Shown piece after piece: positions 49,506-58,218 of a DNA stretch of 64,000 nt; positions within the stretch are counted from its first letter, which is position 1; each line of letters opens with the position of its first letter. The stretch is taken from the NCBI GenBank assembly GCA_965247395.1, contig OZ252012.1:2020253-2084252 (forward strand). Reading direction: 5' to 3'. The notes under the pieces are model-generated. The model did no database searches. It had not been told where the DNA came from and saw only the letters and a program-made list of their open reading frames with translations. A program made the translations under genes and the position numbers. The DNA comes from CAYRJD01 sp965247395. GTDB lineage: Bacteria; Actinomycetota; Acidimicrobiia; Acidimicrobiales; Poriferisodalaceae.

Positions 49506-50405
49506 CTGTTTAGGCCTCGCCGGGTCGCGTTCGCAGGAACACCGGCTGATGCGGTGCCTGCGATTACAGCGCTGGCCAAAGCGGGCTTTGAAATACCGCT
49601 TGTCGTAACCGCACCGCCCGCCAGAAGGTCGCGCCGCGGCAAAGCAACACCGACACCGGTCGGCCAAGCCGCCCAGACGCTTGGGCTAACGGTTAGCCAC
49701 TCGATTGCAGATGTTGCCGACGGCGATGTTTGGGCAGATTGTGTGATGGTGGTGGCATTCGGCCAACTAATAAGCGCAGATTTACTAGCTCGGCTACCGA
49801 TGCTAAATCTGCATTTTTCGTTGCTGCCTCGCTGGCGCGGAGCTGCCCCTGTCGAACGAGCGCTGTTGGCGGGCGACACCCACGTCGGTGTCTGTTTAAT
49901 GGAGATCGAAACCAAGCTCGATACCGGTCCGGTCTATTGGTACGAACAGGTGGAAGTCAACGCCAGTGCAACCGCGACCGAACTGCGAGCCAAACTGGCT
50001 GACGTTGGCGCACAACGGCTGGTCAGCTCTTTGCAAGAGGGACTGGATAGGCCAACTCCGCAGCAAGGCGAGCCGACTTATGCAAAAAAGCTCACCCGCA
50101 CAGATCGACAGCTGCAGTGGGACATGCCCGCTAGTCAGCTAGAGCGAGTGGTGCGGGTAGGGCAAGCCTGGACGACGATTGCTGGAAACGAACTGAAGAT
50201 TCACGAGGCGCAAGTGAGACCGATGGCTGAGTGTGAGTCGGTGCCAGTTTCTGCTGAGGCTGGGTCGTTGTGGGTCGATGCTGTTCGTTGCGGCGAAGAT
50301 GCGCTTGTGTTAGTGACGGTTCAGCCTTCGGGGCGATCAGCTATGGCCGCCGCGGATTGGCTAAGGGGAGCACGCTTAGCACCAGGTGCCGTACTGGGAA
50401 CCTGA
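49506..50405 (+). CDS. fmt: Methionyl-tRNA formyltransferase (non-canonical start proposed)
   Basis: Fmt formylates initiator Met-tRNA with 10-formyltetrahydrofolate. Core motifs are NLHFSLLPRWRGAAPV (the catalytic Asn-His region) and METKLDTGPV-like ETKLDTGPVYW. The conserved N-terminal strand RRVAFAGTPADAVPAI is encoded upstream of the first canonical start (GTG at 49554), which would cut into this strand. In this frame between the upstream stop (49398-49400) and 49554 there is no ATG, GTG or TTG; the nearest plausible codon is CTG at 49506, giving 299 residues. It overlaps nothing and lies five bases after the def stop, with GGGAAAG further upstream. Start assignment is therefore tentative, product assignment is firm. 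Confidence 0.88.
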   Translation: MFRPRRVAFAGTPADAVPAITALAKAGFEIPLVVTAPPARRSRRGKATPTPVGQAAQTLGLTVSHSIADVADGDVWADCVMVVAFGQLISADLLARLPMLNLHFSLLPRWRGAAPVERALLAGDTHVGVCLMEIETKLDTGPVYWYEQVEVNASATATELRAKLADVGAQRLVSSLQEGLDRPTPQQGEPTYAKKLTRTDRQLQWDMPASQLERVVRVGQAWTTIAGNELKIHEAQVRPMAECESVPVSAEAGSLWVDAVRCGEDALVLVTVQPSGRSAMAAADWLRGARLAPGAVLGT

Positions 50406-50445
50406 TGCACACCGGTTTAACGCACGGAAATAGGCGAAACTTCGT

Positions 50446-50451
50446 GATAAT
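50446..50451 (+). promoter_or_regulatory. -10 box (GATAAT, extended TG) before the amidohydrolase gene
   Basis: TGATAAT lies in the 82-base gap after fmt, 37 bases before the ATG at 50488, giving a normal leader with Shine-Dalgarno. It suggests this gene is transcribed separately from the mihF-fmt run. Confidence 0.4.
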
Positions 50452-50487
50452 CCAAAAGATGTGCATCCAAAAAAAGGGGAGTGCCAT

Positions 50488-51516
50488 ATGAATGACAAAA
50501 TTTCGAGCGACGAAAAGCAAGCCTGGCTGAGCAGCACGATTGAACAACCAATCGATGCTGCAGAGGAAATAGTCGACCCGCATCACCACTTGTGGGATTT
50601 CCCCAACGGCACTTATCTGCTGCCACAGCTTCACGCCGATACCGGTGCTGGCCACAACGTGGCACAGACGGTCTTTGTGGAGTGCGCTGCGGGCTACCGA
50701 GAGAGCGGTCCTGAGCACATGCGTCCAGTCGGTGAGACCGAGTTTGTCTTAGCTCAGGCTCTTGCTTCGGCTAAAACGGATGGGGCGGAGATAGCAGGCA
50801 TCGTCAGCTTTGCCGACCTCAGTCTCGGTGCGGCAGTGGAAGAAGTGCTGCAAGCTCACGTAGAAGCAGGCGATGGCCGATTCAAGGGCATTCGACATGC
50901 CAACGCTTGGGACGCTTCGGAGCAGATCCGTGAATCGCACACCAAGCCATCGCCGCAGCTTTTGGCAGACAGCAAATTTCGTGCCGGGTTTGCCAAGCTC
51001 GGCGCTATGGGATTGAGCTTTGACGCCTGGATGTTTCATCCCCAGGTAGAAGAACTGTCAGATCTGACTGCCGCGATCCCTGACACCCCAGTCGTGCTTG
51101 ACCATTTGGGCGGACCGTTAGGGATAGGTCCTTACGAGGACAAGCGTGAGGATGTTCGAGCCGTGGTGCGTCCAGCGCTGGAGGAGTTGGCTAAGCGAGA
51201 GCATGTGGTGGTGAAGGTGGGTGGCATCGGCATGAGCATCTATGGCGTGGGTCTTAACAAGATGGATAAGGCGCCCGATTCACAAACTGTGGCGGCTACT
51301 TGGAGTGAAGACATCCGTCATTGCATTGACACTTTCGGACCTAGCCGCTGCATGTTTGAGAGCAATTTCCCGGTGGATCGGCAAGGGTGCTCTTACACGG
51401 TGTTGTTCAACGCTTTCCAACGCATTAGCGACGAGGCTGGCTACACCGCCAGCGAACGTGCCGACCTGTTCGCTGGGACGGCTCGAAGGTTTTACCGACT
51501 GCCGCTATCTAGCTAG
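50488..51516 (+). CDS. Amidohydrolase-2 family metal-dependent hydrolase
   Basis: The 342-residue TIM-barrel protein belongs to the amidohydrolase_2 family (lactonases, decarboxylases). Signature parts are VDPHHHLWDFPNG (metal-binding HxH), RFKGIRHANAWD, VVLDHLGGPLGIGPY and the C-terminal CMFESNFPVDR with metal Asp. Related enzymes hydrolyse lactones of sugar or aromatic breakdown (2-pyrone-4,6-dicarboxylate type); the true substrate is unknown. The ATG at 50488 has a strong AAGGGGAG ribosome-binding site. The stop shares CTAG with the convergent isomerase gene. Confidence 0.85.
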   Translation: MNDKISSDEKQAWLSSTIEQPIDAAEEIVDPHHHLWDFPNGTYLLPQLHADTGAGHNVAQTVFVECAAGYRESGPEHMRPVGETEFVLAQALASAKTDGAEIAGIVSFADLSLGAAVEEVLQAHVEAGDGRFKGIRHANAWDASEQIRESHTKPSPQLLADSKFRAGFAKLGAMGLSFDAWMFHPQVEELSDLTAAIPDTPVVLDHLGGPLGIGPYEDKREDVRAVVRPALEELAKREHVVVKVGGIGMSIYGVGLNKMDKAPDSQTVAATWSEDIRHCIDTFGPSRCMFESNFPVDRQGCSYTVLFNAFQRISDEAGYTASERADLFAGTARRFYRLPLSS

Positions 51517-52373
51517 ACCAGTGGATCGCGCAGCTTCTGGTTTTCCGGGAACTTCGCGTCACGCTTGTCTTTTTGTGCTTCAAACGCCTCAGACATGTCG
51601 TCGAAATCAAACATCGCGGCGTTCCAGGTAGCTATGTATTCCAGGCCGTCAGCAACGGAGTGATCACGGCTGTAGTTGAGCACCTGCTTGGTGCCCCCAA
51701 GTGCCATAGGACTCTTTGAAGCAATCTCGGTGGCGATCTCGTCAACGCCGTCGTGTAGTGCGTCAGCGTCGTCGTACACCTTGTTTATGAGTCCGTGCTG
51801 TGCAGCCTCGGCGGCGTCCATGCGCCGACCGGTGAAGGCCAAATCACGCGCAACGCCTTCACCAACAAGGCGGGGGAGCCGTTGCAGAGTGCCAACGTCA
51901 GCAGTCATGCCGATGTTGATTTCCTGGATGGAGAAGAACGCATCGGCGCTGGCATAGCGCATGTCGCAGGCGGAGATCATGTCAATGCCACCACCCATGC
52001 ACGCTCCTTGGATCGCTGCGATGATGGGCAGACGACTGCGTTCTAAGCAGGTGAAAGTCTCTTGCAGGCGGAGAATGGTTTCGCGTGAACTAGCACGGCT
52101 GCGGCTAGGGAAGCCAGCACCATCACCGTCGCCAGCACCCTCGTCGCCACCGATCCCGTTGCCGAACACGGCCAAATCCATGCCTGCCGAAAAGTGTCGA
52201 CCCTGCCCGGACAGCACGATTACTCGCGCATCGGATCCCTGAGAAAGCTCGTTGACGATCTGCGGTAGCTCATGCCAGAACTCCGGAATCATCGAGTTGG
52301 CCTTGTCTGGCCGATTCATTTGCAGCTGGGCGATGTGGTTCACCACGTCAACGTCAAAACACTTGTAGCTCAT
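51513..52373 (-). CDS. Enoyl-CoA hydratase/isomerase family, delta3,5-delta2,4-dienoyl-CoA isomerase-like
   Basis: The 286-residue crotonase-fold protein has the oxyanion loops HFSAGMDLAVFG and QGACMGGGIDMI. The acidic residues CDMRYAS, SIQEINIGMTADVGTLQRLP correspond to the Asp/Glu/Asp set of dienoyl-CoA isomerases, where ADVGTLQRLP is nearly a signature. Such enzymes shift double bonds of polyunsaturated fatty acyl-CoA for beta-oxidation. A Gly/Asp-rich repeat insertion (about 72-88) sits after the first oxyanion loop. The ATG at 52373 is preceded by TAGCCT and six bases, fitting leaderless expression, and is divergent from the MFS transporter. Confidence 0.87.
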   Translation of the reverse strand: MSYKCFDVDVVNHIAQLQMNRPDKANSMIPEFWHELPQIVNELSQGSDARVIVLSGQGRHFSAGMDLAVFGNGIGGDEGAGDGDGAGFPSRSRASSRETILRLQETFTCLERSRLPIIAAIQGACMGGGIDMISACDMRYASADAFFSIQEINIGMTADVGTLQRLPRLVGEGVARDLAFTGRRMDAAEAAQHGLINKVYDDADALHDGVDEIATEIASKSPMALGGTKQVLNYSRDHSVADGLEYIATWNAAMFDFDDMSEAFEAQKDKRDAKFPENQKLRDPLV

Positions 52374-52379
52374 GCCCGC

Positions 52380-52385
52380 AGGCTA
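52380..52385 (-). promoter_or_regulatory. Leaderless -10 box (TAGCCT) of the dienoyl-CoA isomerase-like gene
   Basis: On the minus strand TAGCCT, six bases, ATG at 52373. Confidence 0.55.
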
Positions 52386-52405
52386 TGTCGTTCTACTATT
52401 CCGCT

Positions 52406-52411
52406 TAGGCT
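52406..52411 (+). promoter_or_regulatory. Leaderless -10 box (TAGGCT) pointing to an ATC start for the MFS gene
   Basis: TAGGCT is followed by six bases and ATC at 52418. The spacing is the same as at other leaderless genes in the window, and ATC is in frame with the MFS transporter, upstream of its first membrane helix. Confidence 0.45.
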
Positions 52412-52417
52412 TAAGCA

Positions 52418-53965
52418 ATCACGGGCAACGATTTAACGCATTTTGATTCGGCTCGTGGCTGGTGGGTCGCTATCGGCTGCGCGCTCACCGCTGGCGTTGC
52501 TTTTGGCACTATCTACACGTTCGGCGCCTTCGTCAAAGCAATGGCCAAGGAGTTCGACGCCGGACTCGGCGCTACTTCGGTCGTGTTCGGCATCACGGTC
52601 TTCCTTTTCTTCGGCACCGCGATCATCTCCGGCCTGCTCTACGACAAGCTCGGCCCCAACCCCTTAGTGGTCGTCGGTGGACTGCTTTTTTGCACTGGGC
52701 TCATCGGCACCTCGGTTGTCGATTACCTCTGGCAGGGCTACATCGTCTACGGCATCGGCTGCGGCTTTGGTGGCGGCTTGTTCATCTCCCCTTTATTCGC
52801 GCTCGCGGTCGCCTGGTTTCAGAAGTACCGAGCCGTTGCCCAAGGCCTTGTGGCTACTGGCCCGGGCTTGGGAACGCTGCTGTTGGTGCCGCTGTCGCAA
52901 GTGCTAATCGACGATTTGGGCTGGCGCTATGCGATGCGCTGGCTTGCCGTCATTGCCGGCTGTGTCTTTTTTGTCGGATTGCTCCTGATTAAGCGTGCGC
53001 CATCGATGAAACTGGGTAACCCCAAGCTTCACAAGAAACTTGTTCTGCGCACCGGCACCTTCTGGCGCCTGTTCATCTCATCGGTTCTGTTCTCTATAGC
53101 GCTTATCGGCTCACTTGGCGTGGTGATCCCGTTCGCCGAAGCGGAGGGCCTAAGCACACGTCGGGCGGGCTTGCTGCTCTCGGCCATCGGTGCTTCGAGC
53201 ATTTTGGGACGAATGTTGCTCACAAGCTTCGCTAGCAAACTGGGTTCGGTTCGCCTGTTTAAGATCGCATTCTTTGGGTTGCCAATTGCTTACAGCATCT
53301 GGCTGCTAGCGCTTGACGACTATCTGTCTCTAACCGATGACGGACGGTTCGTGGTGATGTTGGGGTTCGCAACGATCTTGGGAATTTCATATGGCGGGTT
53401 TGTTGCGTTGATGGGAGACGTCACGGCACACCTGTTTGGCCTGGTGGGCATAGGCGCGGTGATGGGAATGCTGTTCTTTTCGGCGGGGCTTGGCAGCCTG
53501 ATCGGCGCACCAGCTGCGGGTTACCTAGCCGATTACAGCGACGCTCGGCTACTACCAATATCGGTGATGCTGATTATTTCTGCGCTCGGTGCGTTGCTGT
53601 TGCTGCCGATGACACGTAATCCGGTGCGACTGCCAACCTGGTTGGGACCAAACGGCCCGCTCGAGCCGCTGTTGTCGGATACGCCGAATGGCACCGTTGA
53701 CCTGGTGGGCCCAGGTGAGACAAGCCCAGGCGAGGCTGGCCCTGACAGGATGGGTGGCGGCAAGGTGCTGGTGACAGCCATGCAATCGGCCGCGAGATCT
53801 GCCACACACCGCGGCCTGCCTGAGGTTGAGCATTGGGCGCCCACGCTGAGAGCGGCTCCGCCGAGAGTGTTCTGGCCCATCACGGATGCCAAGGTGGACA
53901 GCACACCAGAAGGCAAAGGCACTAACGAGACCGACACCACGCGGGCGAACAACCGCCAGGGTTGA
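52418..53965 (+). CDS. MFS transporter of the oxalate/formate antiporter-like type, N-terminus without canonical start
   Basis: The protein is a 12-helix major-facilitator carrier resembling the OFA (oxalate:formate antiporter-like, monocarboxylate) group. The first canonical start, ATG at 52541, falls after the first membrane helix. The same frame is open upstream to 52415 and encodes RGWWVAIGCALTAGVAFGTI, a typical first helix of this group. No ATG, GTG or TTG occurs there; ATC at 52418, six bases after a TAGGCT box, would give 515 residues. A polar tail of about 90 residues follows the last helix. The likely role is uptake or exchange of small carboxylates, consistent with the CoA-transferase that follows by 13 bases. 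Confidence 0.82.
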   Translation: MTGNDLTHFDSARGWWVAIGCALTAGVAFGTIYTFGAFVKAMAKEFDAGLGATSVVFGITVFLFFGTAIISGLLYDKLGPNPLVVVGGLLFCTGLIGTSVVDYLWQGYIVYGIGCGFGGGLFISPLFALAVAWFQKYRAVAQGLVATGPGLGTLLLVPLSQVLIDDLGWRYAMRWLAVIAGCVFFVGLLLIKRAPSMKLGNPKLHKKLVLRTGTFWRLFISSVLFSIALIGSLGVVIPFAEAEGLSTRRAGLLLSAIGASSILGRMLLTSFASKLGSVRLFKIAFFGLPIAYSIWLLALDDYLSLTDDGRFVVMLGFATILGISYGGFVALMGDVTAHLFGLVGIGAVMGMLFFSAGLGSLIGAPAAGYLADYSDARLLPISVMLIISALGALLLLPMTRNPVRLPTWLGPNGPLEPLLSDTPNGTVDLVGPGETSPGEAGPDRMGGGKVLVTAMQSAARSATHRGLPEVEHWAPTLRAAPPRVFWPITDAKVDSTPEGKGTNETDTTRANNRQG

Positions 53966-53966
53966 C

Positions 53967-53972
53967 TAACTT
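53967..53972 (+). promoter_or_regulatory. Leaderless -10 box (TAACTT) of the single CoA-transferase gene
   Basis: TAACTT, six bases, GTG at 53979. The box begins one base after the MFS stop codon. Confidence 0.55.
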
Positions 53973-53978
53973 CACATT

Positions 53979-55232
53979 GTGGATACACCGCTTAGCGACG
54001 TAGTTGTTCTAGATCTCACCCGCGCAGTAGCAGGACCAATCATCGGTCGTTTGCTTAGCGATTTGGGTGCGCGTGTGGTGAAAATAGAGCCGCCCGACGC
54101 TGACCTAACCCGTTTCGTTGTGCCAGACGTAAACGGCATGTCTGCTTACTTCACCCATTTCAACGCAGGCAAAGAATGCGTTTCCATTGATCTCACAAAC
54201 CCTGACGGCAAAGATCTCTTCTTGTCGATGGTGCCGCACGCCGACATCGTGTTGGAGAACTACAGACCCGGCGTCATTGACAGGCTCGGGATTGGTTATG
54301 AAGTGCTATCCCAAATCAAGCCCGACATCATTCTCGGCTCGGTTAGTGGTTGGGGTCCCGGCAACGAGCGATCCGATCGTGGTGCTTTCGCCTCAGCTAT
54401 CCACGCCGAAACCGGCGTAACAGAAATGGTGGCTCGCCGGCGGGGCACTCCGCAGGGGAGCGCCCCACTGCGCAACGACCCGATGGCTACCGCTGATACA
54501 GCCACCGGACTGCATGCGTTGGCTGCGGTTCTGGCGGCGCTGCACATGCGCGACAGGACGGGCAAGGGGCAGACGGTGGAAGTGTCGATGGCCGAAAGCA
54601 TGCTCATGAGTAACGATCAGGTTGCCACCGAACTAACCGGTGAAGACCCGCCGGGCGGCTTCAAGTCAGGGCAAAACTGGTCAGGGATATACCGCCTCAA
54701 AGACGGCCGGCACGTCAACATCACGATTGATGTAACGGCCAATTTTGGATTCAAGGCAATGATGAGCGCTATAGATCGCCCTGACCTAGCCGACGACCCG
54801 CGTTACACCGACATGCACAAGCGAGCGCCGCTGCGTGATGAGTTGGAGGCATTGTTTGCGGAGTGGATAGCGCAGTTTGATGACCCACGAGCACTTGAGA
54901 CGGCCATTGGAGTAAAAGCGGTGTTTGTAGCCGAAGTTCAAACAGTGGCCGAGCTAGCTAAAACGGACTGGGCAAACACAAGGGGAGCGTTTGTGGATAT
55001 CGACGCAGGTGAACGCGGCTCGCTAACGGTTCCGCAGGCACCGTGGCGGTTTGGCGATTCAGCCAGCGGCGCAAAACCGATCGTGGGCGATCGCGGACAA
55101 CACAACAGGCAGGTGCTTGAAGATCTGGCTGGCCTGGATGATGCGCAGCTAGACGATCTGGAAGCTCGCGGTGTGATTAGCCATGGAGAGCCGGTGTTTC
55201 ACCCGTCGCGACTGGCGCGAGGGTCTCAGTAG
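53979..55232 (+). CDS. CaiB/BaiF family CoA-transferase (single domain)
   Basis: The 417-residue class III CoA-transferase shows VVVLDLTRAVAGPIIGRLLSDLG, KIEPPDADLTR, FNAGKECVSIDL and MATADTATGLHALAAVL with the candidate catalytic Asp. It is of formyl-CoA-transferase size. Directly after an OFA-like transporter, an oxalate or other small-acid activating role is tempting, but no oxalyl-CoA decarboxylase is adjacent; the ThDP enzyme at 7515 is 45 kb away. The GTG start follows a TAACTT box by six bases. Two bases separate its stop from that of the convergent fused CoA-transferase. Confidence 0.87.
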   Translation: MDTPLSDVVVLDLTRAVAGPIIGRLLSDLGARVVKIEPPDADLTRFVVPDVNGMSAYFTHFNAGKECVSIDLTNPDGKDLFLSMVPHADIVLENYRPGVIDRLGIGYEVLSQIKPDIILGSVSGWGPGNERSDRGAFASAIHAETGVTEMVARRRGTPQGSAPLRNDPMATADTATGLHALAAVLAALHMRDRTGKGQTVEVSMAESMLMSNDQVATELTGEDPPGGFKSGQNWSGIYRLKDGRHVNITIDVTANFGFKAMMSAIDRPDLADDPRYTDMHKRAPLRDELEALFAEWIAQFDDPRALETAIGVKAVFVAEVQTVAELAKTDWANTRGAFVDIDAGERGSLTVPQAPWRFGDSASGAKPIVGDRGQHNRQVLEDLAGLDDAQLDDLEARGVISHGEPVFHPSRLARGSQ

Positions 55233-55234
55233 CT

Positions 55235-57724
55235 CTAGCTCAGAACTTCGGCCGCAGCCAGATTGGCGATCTTGTCTTCGTCGTAACCCAAGTAATCGTT
55301 GAGCACCTCAAAGTTGTCCTCACCTAGGCAAGGTCCGCCTCGCCACACCTGAGCTGGGGTTCGCCCCAACCTCGTGCGGCAGTTGTGAGTCCACATCGTG
55401 CCGCGGTAGCTCTGCGGCACTTCTATGTGATGTTGCCGATGGGTGAACTGCGGATCGTCGCAACAACCCTGAGCGTCATTAACCGGATAAGCGTCAACAC
55501 CACCGGCTTGTAATTCGATTGCGGCAGCCTCGTTTGAACGTGCCTGAGTCCAAACCGTAATGGCGTCGGCTATATCGCTCTCACGTGTGCGGCGTTGGGC
55601 TTGCGACAAGCCAACCCAGTCGTCTTTCCCAATCACACCGGCTAGAGCGGGCCACATCTCATCAGTGCAAGCGATGGCAATCCAGGTGTCCTCGCCATCA
55701 GAAGCGAACACTCCGTGCGGGCTCATCAACGGATCGTCGTTTCCGCAGCGCTGTGCGGTGCGTCCATTCACGCACGCGTCAAGAATGGCTGGTGACAAAT
55801 AGTGCAAGGCGCTCTCGGTTTGTGAGAAATCGATGTAACAGCCTCGACCGGTTTGTTTACGTTGTTCTAGAGCGGCCATTAGCACCGCCACCACCACGCG
55901 AGGTGCCAGGTAGTCGGTATACGGGCCGTATGGCCCCGCCGGGTCACGGTCAGGCCAACCGGCGATCTCATAGAAGCCAGCAATTGCTGCTGCCATAAAG
56001 CCATAGCCAGCCAGCCTTGAAAACGGTCCCGTCTGGCCCAACAACGAGCTTGACAGCATGATCAGCCCCGGGTTCAACTCTGACAGCACGTCGTAGTCGT
56101 AGCCCATACGGCCGAACGAGCCAGGCGAAAACGACTCGGTTGTAATGTCTGCCCACTTCAAGAGATCAAGCACAACCTCGCGTGACTCGGGCTTGCTCAA
56201 GTCCAGGCTGATGCTGCGTTTGCCAGCGTTGTAGACGCCGTAGCCAACGCTGTTGTCTGGGTGTGGCTCTTCATCCACAAACGGGTTGACCGTTCGCATC
56301 GTGTCCGGCCGGCTTTCGGTTTCAACTTTGACGACGGTCGCGCCGTAGTCGGCCAATATGCGAACCGCCGAAGGAGTGGCGATAACCCAAGAAAATTCCA
56401 GCACCTTCAGGCCTGCCAGCGGCAAGTTATTGCTGGTCGCGCCAGAGCTAACCGTGCCAAAGTTACCCGGACCTGAGCTAGCAGAGTCTTCCGGCCCTGC
56501 CTGAGCAGACACCGCCCGAGCAGACATCACCATCGGCTCACGAGCAAGATCAATCTTCCCGTTGTGCTCACCCAGCTTCGGAACCGCCGATCGAGCAGCA
56601 GGTTGGCCTTCGCTAAATGCTGCGAGATGACCGGGAAACAGCACCCTCCTGCCGTCGTCAAGCGTCTCGTCCTGCCAAAAGTTCCGCGCCTCGAAGTGTT
56701 CGTTAGTAATTAGGTCTTTGACGGTGGCCGAAGGAGTCAGCAAAATGTTGCGATCAAAGGCGGCCGCCCACAGTTCGTCCTTGGTCTTGGTGGCAAGAAA
56801 CTTCTGATGCGTTTCAAAAGCACGCACGGCTACATCCACAGACACCTCACCGGCTAGTACCTGCGTACCAAAGTTCTCCCAATCGATGTTTCGCAACTCT
56901 TCGCTGGCGAAACCCTCTTCGTCTTCCCACTCGACGAGCCGTCTTGAGAAAGGCGCAAACACCGCACCCATCAGCGATACGCAAACCGTGTGGCCATCGG
57001 CGCACGGAAACAACAACGGAATGTCAATGCCCGCAATGGAAAGCCCACCCGCCAAACGCCCGATCTGGTTGGCATTTACGCGTGTGCATAAATTTTGAAT
57101 AGTGCCGTGCGTCATTGACTCCATTGCGGAGACGTCAATGTGCTGTCCCAGCCCGCTGCGTTGAGCCTCATATAGAGCGATAAGAATTGCGTCTGCGGCG
57201 TCTGCGGCACCCTGCAAAAAACTCTGAGGCACGCCCGATACTCGTATTGGCGGTCGGTCACTATCACCGCTGGCCTGCAAAAACCCACTGCCAGCTACTG
57301 CTGTCAGATCCGAGCCAAGCCAGTCGCCGCGCGGGCCACCCATCCCGTAGGGCGTAATGGTGGCATGAACCAGGGCGGGGTTTAGCTGTGAGAGTGCCTC
57401 ATAGCTCAACTGTTTGTCTAACTCTTGGCCTTGATTGGCGTCTTGGATTACGGCGTCAGCACTGGCTAGCAGCTTGCACAGCTGTGAGTAGCCGTCCGGA
57501 GTTGCAACATCAAGCGTGACGCTTTTTTTACCCTGGCTATAAGCCCAATGCAGCAGCGAATTCTCTAAGTCGGGCTTGTCATCTACGAACGGACCCTGAT
57601 GCCTGGTCGCTGACCCAGAGGGCGGCTCAACAGCGATGACTTCGGCACCGAGTGAGGCCAAGAGATAGCCCGCAAACTGACTGATCCCCGAGCAAAGGTC
57701 AATTACGCGATAGTGCTCGATCAT
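55235..57724 (-). CDS. Fused double CaiB/BaiF CoA-transferase
   Basis: The 829-residue protein consists of two complete class III CoA-transferase units in tandem. Unit 1 (about 1-395) starts YRVIDLCSGISQFAGYLLAS and contains QGAADAADAILIALYEAQ. Unit 2 (about 432-829) starts LAGLKVLEFSWVIATPSAVR and contains TDYLAPRVVVAVLMAAL. A Ser/Ala/Gly-rich linker (about 402-430) joins them. Class III enzymes work as interlocked dimers, so the fusion could form an internal pseudo-dimer with one specialised half. The gene follows the small membrane protein gene by seven bases, using AGGTTGAG at the end of that gene as ribosome-binding site. Confidence 0.88.
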   Translation of the reverse strand: MIEHYRVIDLCSGISQFAGYLLASLGAEVIAVEPPSGSATRHQGPFVDDKPDLENSLLHWAYSQGKKSVTLDVATPDGYSQLCKLLASADAVIQDANQGQELDKQLSYEALSQLNPALVHATITPYGMGGPRGDWLGSDLTAVAGSGFLQASGDSDRPPIRVSGVPQSFLQGAADAADAILIALYEAQRSGLGQHIDVSAMESMTHGTIQNLCTRVNANQIGRLAGGLSIAGIDIPLLFPCADGHTVCVSLMGAVFAPFSRRLVEWEDEEGFASEELRNIDWENFGTQVLAGEVSVDVAVRAFETHQKFLATKTKDELWAAAFDRNILLTPSATVKDLITNEHFEARNFWQDETLDDGRRVLFPGHLAAFSEGQPAARSAVPKLGEHNGKIDLAREPMVMSARAVSAQAGPEDSASSGPGNFGTVSSGATSNNLPLAGLKVLEFSWVIATPSAVRILADYGATVVKVETESRPDTMRTVNPFVDEEPHPDNSVGYGVYNAGKRSISLDLSKPESREVVLDLLKWADITTESFSPGSFGRMGYDYDVLSELNPGLIMLSSSLLGQTGPFSRLAGYGFMAAAIAGFYEIAGWPDRDPAGPYGPYTDYLAPRVVVAVLMAALEQRKQTGRGCYIDFSQTESALHYLSPAILDACVNGRTAQRCGNDDPLMSPHGVFASDGEDTWIAIACTDEMWPALAGVIGKDDWVGLSQAQRRTRESDIADAITVWTQARSNEAAAIELQAGGVDAYPVNDAQGCCDDPQFTHRQHHIEVPQSYRGTMWTHNCRTRLGRTPAQVWRGGPCLGEDNFEVLNDYLGYDEDKIANLAAAEVLS

Positions 57725-57731
57725 GAATAGC

Positions 57732-58151
57732 TCAACCTGTAAGTACGGCCCCCATAAACAAAGCCACTAGCGCCAGGAGCAAGGCAATCGCTGCGGAGGC
57801 GGCCTTCAGCATGGTGTTGCTCGTGCGTTGATGCGCAAAGGCTGCCGCACCTGACAGCAACACAACGAAGATCTTGATGCCTATTAGCTGTGACCAAGCG
57901 GAGGTCACCTCATCGGCATAGGCGTCCAACATGCCCCAAAAACCAGTGAGCAGAGCCACTCCAAACGCCGGCCAGGCCACTTTGTTGTAGGCGTTGGCCA
58001 CCACCAGGGTGCTTTCGCGATTGGATTTTCTTAAAGCAGGCATGACTGCGCCCAGCACGATCTGGCCGCCAACCCAAACGGTTATTGACAAAACGTGTAT
58101 GAACACTCGAACCGCATCAAGATCAAATACGGCGTCGCTGACTTCTTCCAT
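57732..58151 (-). CDS. Four-helix membrane protein, CopD-like
   Basis: The 139-residue protein has four membrane helices and an N-terminal His in VFIHVLSITVWVGGQIV, a pattern seen in CopD/YebZ-like and related integral membrane proteins that may handle haem or copper. VAWPAFGVALLTGFWGM and IGIKIFVVLLSGAAAF form the central helices. No periplasmic metal-binding loop is visible, so function is uncertain. GAAAG precedes the ATG. It is followed within eight bases by the fused CoA-transferase, an unusual operon partner. Confidence 0.7.
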   Translation of the reverse strand: MEEVSDAVFDLDAVRVFIHVLSITVWVGGQIVLGAVMPALRKSNRESTLVVANAYNKVAWPAFGVALLTGFWGMLDAYADEVTSAWSQLIGIKIFVVLLSGAAAFAHQRTSNTMLKAASAAIALLLALVALFMGAVLTG

Positions 58152-58218
58152 GACTGCTTTCTAGTCGGAGTGGCTGGGTTGGTTGAACAGGCTGGACGGC
58201 TGGACTGATTAGCAGCGA

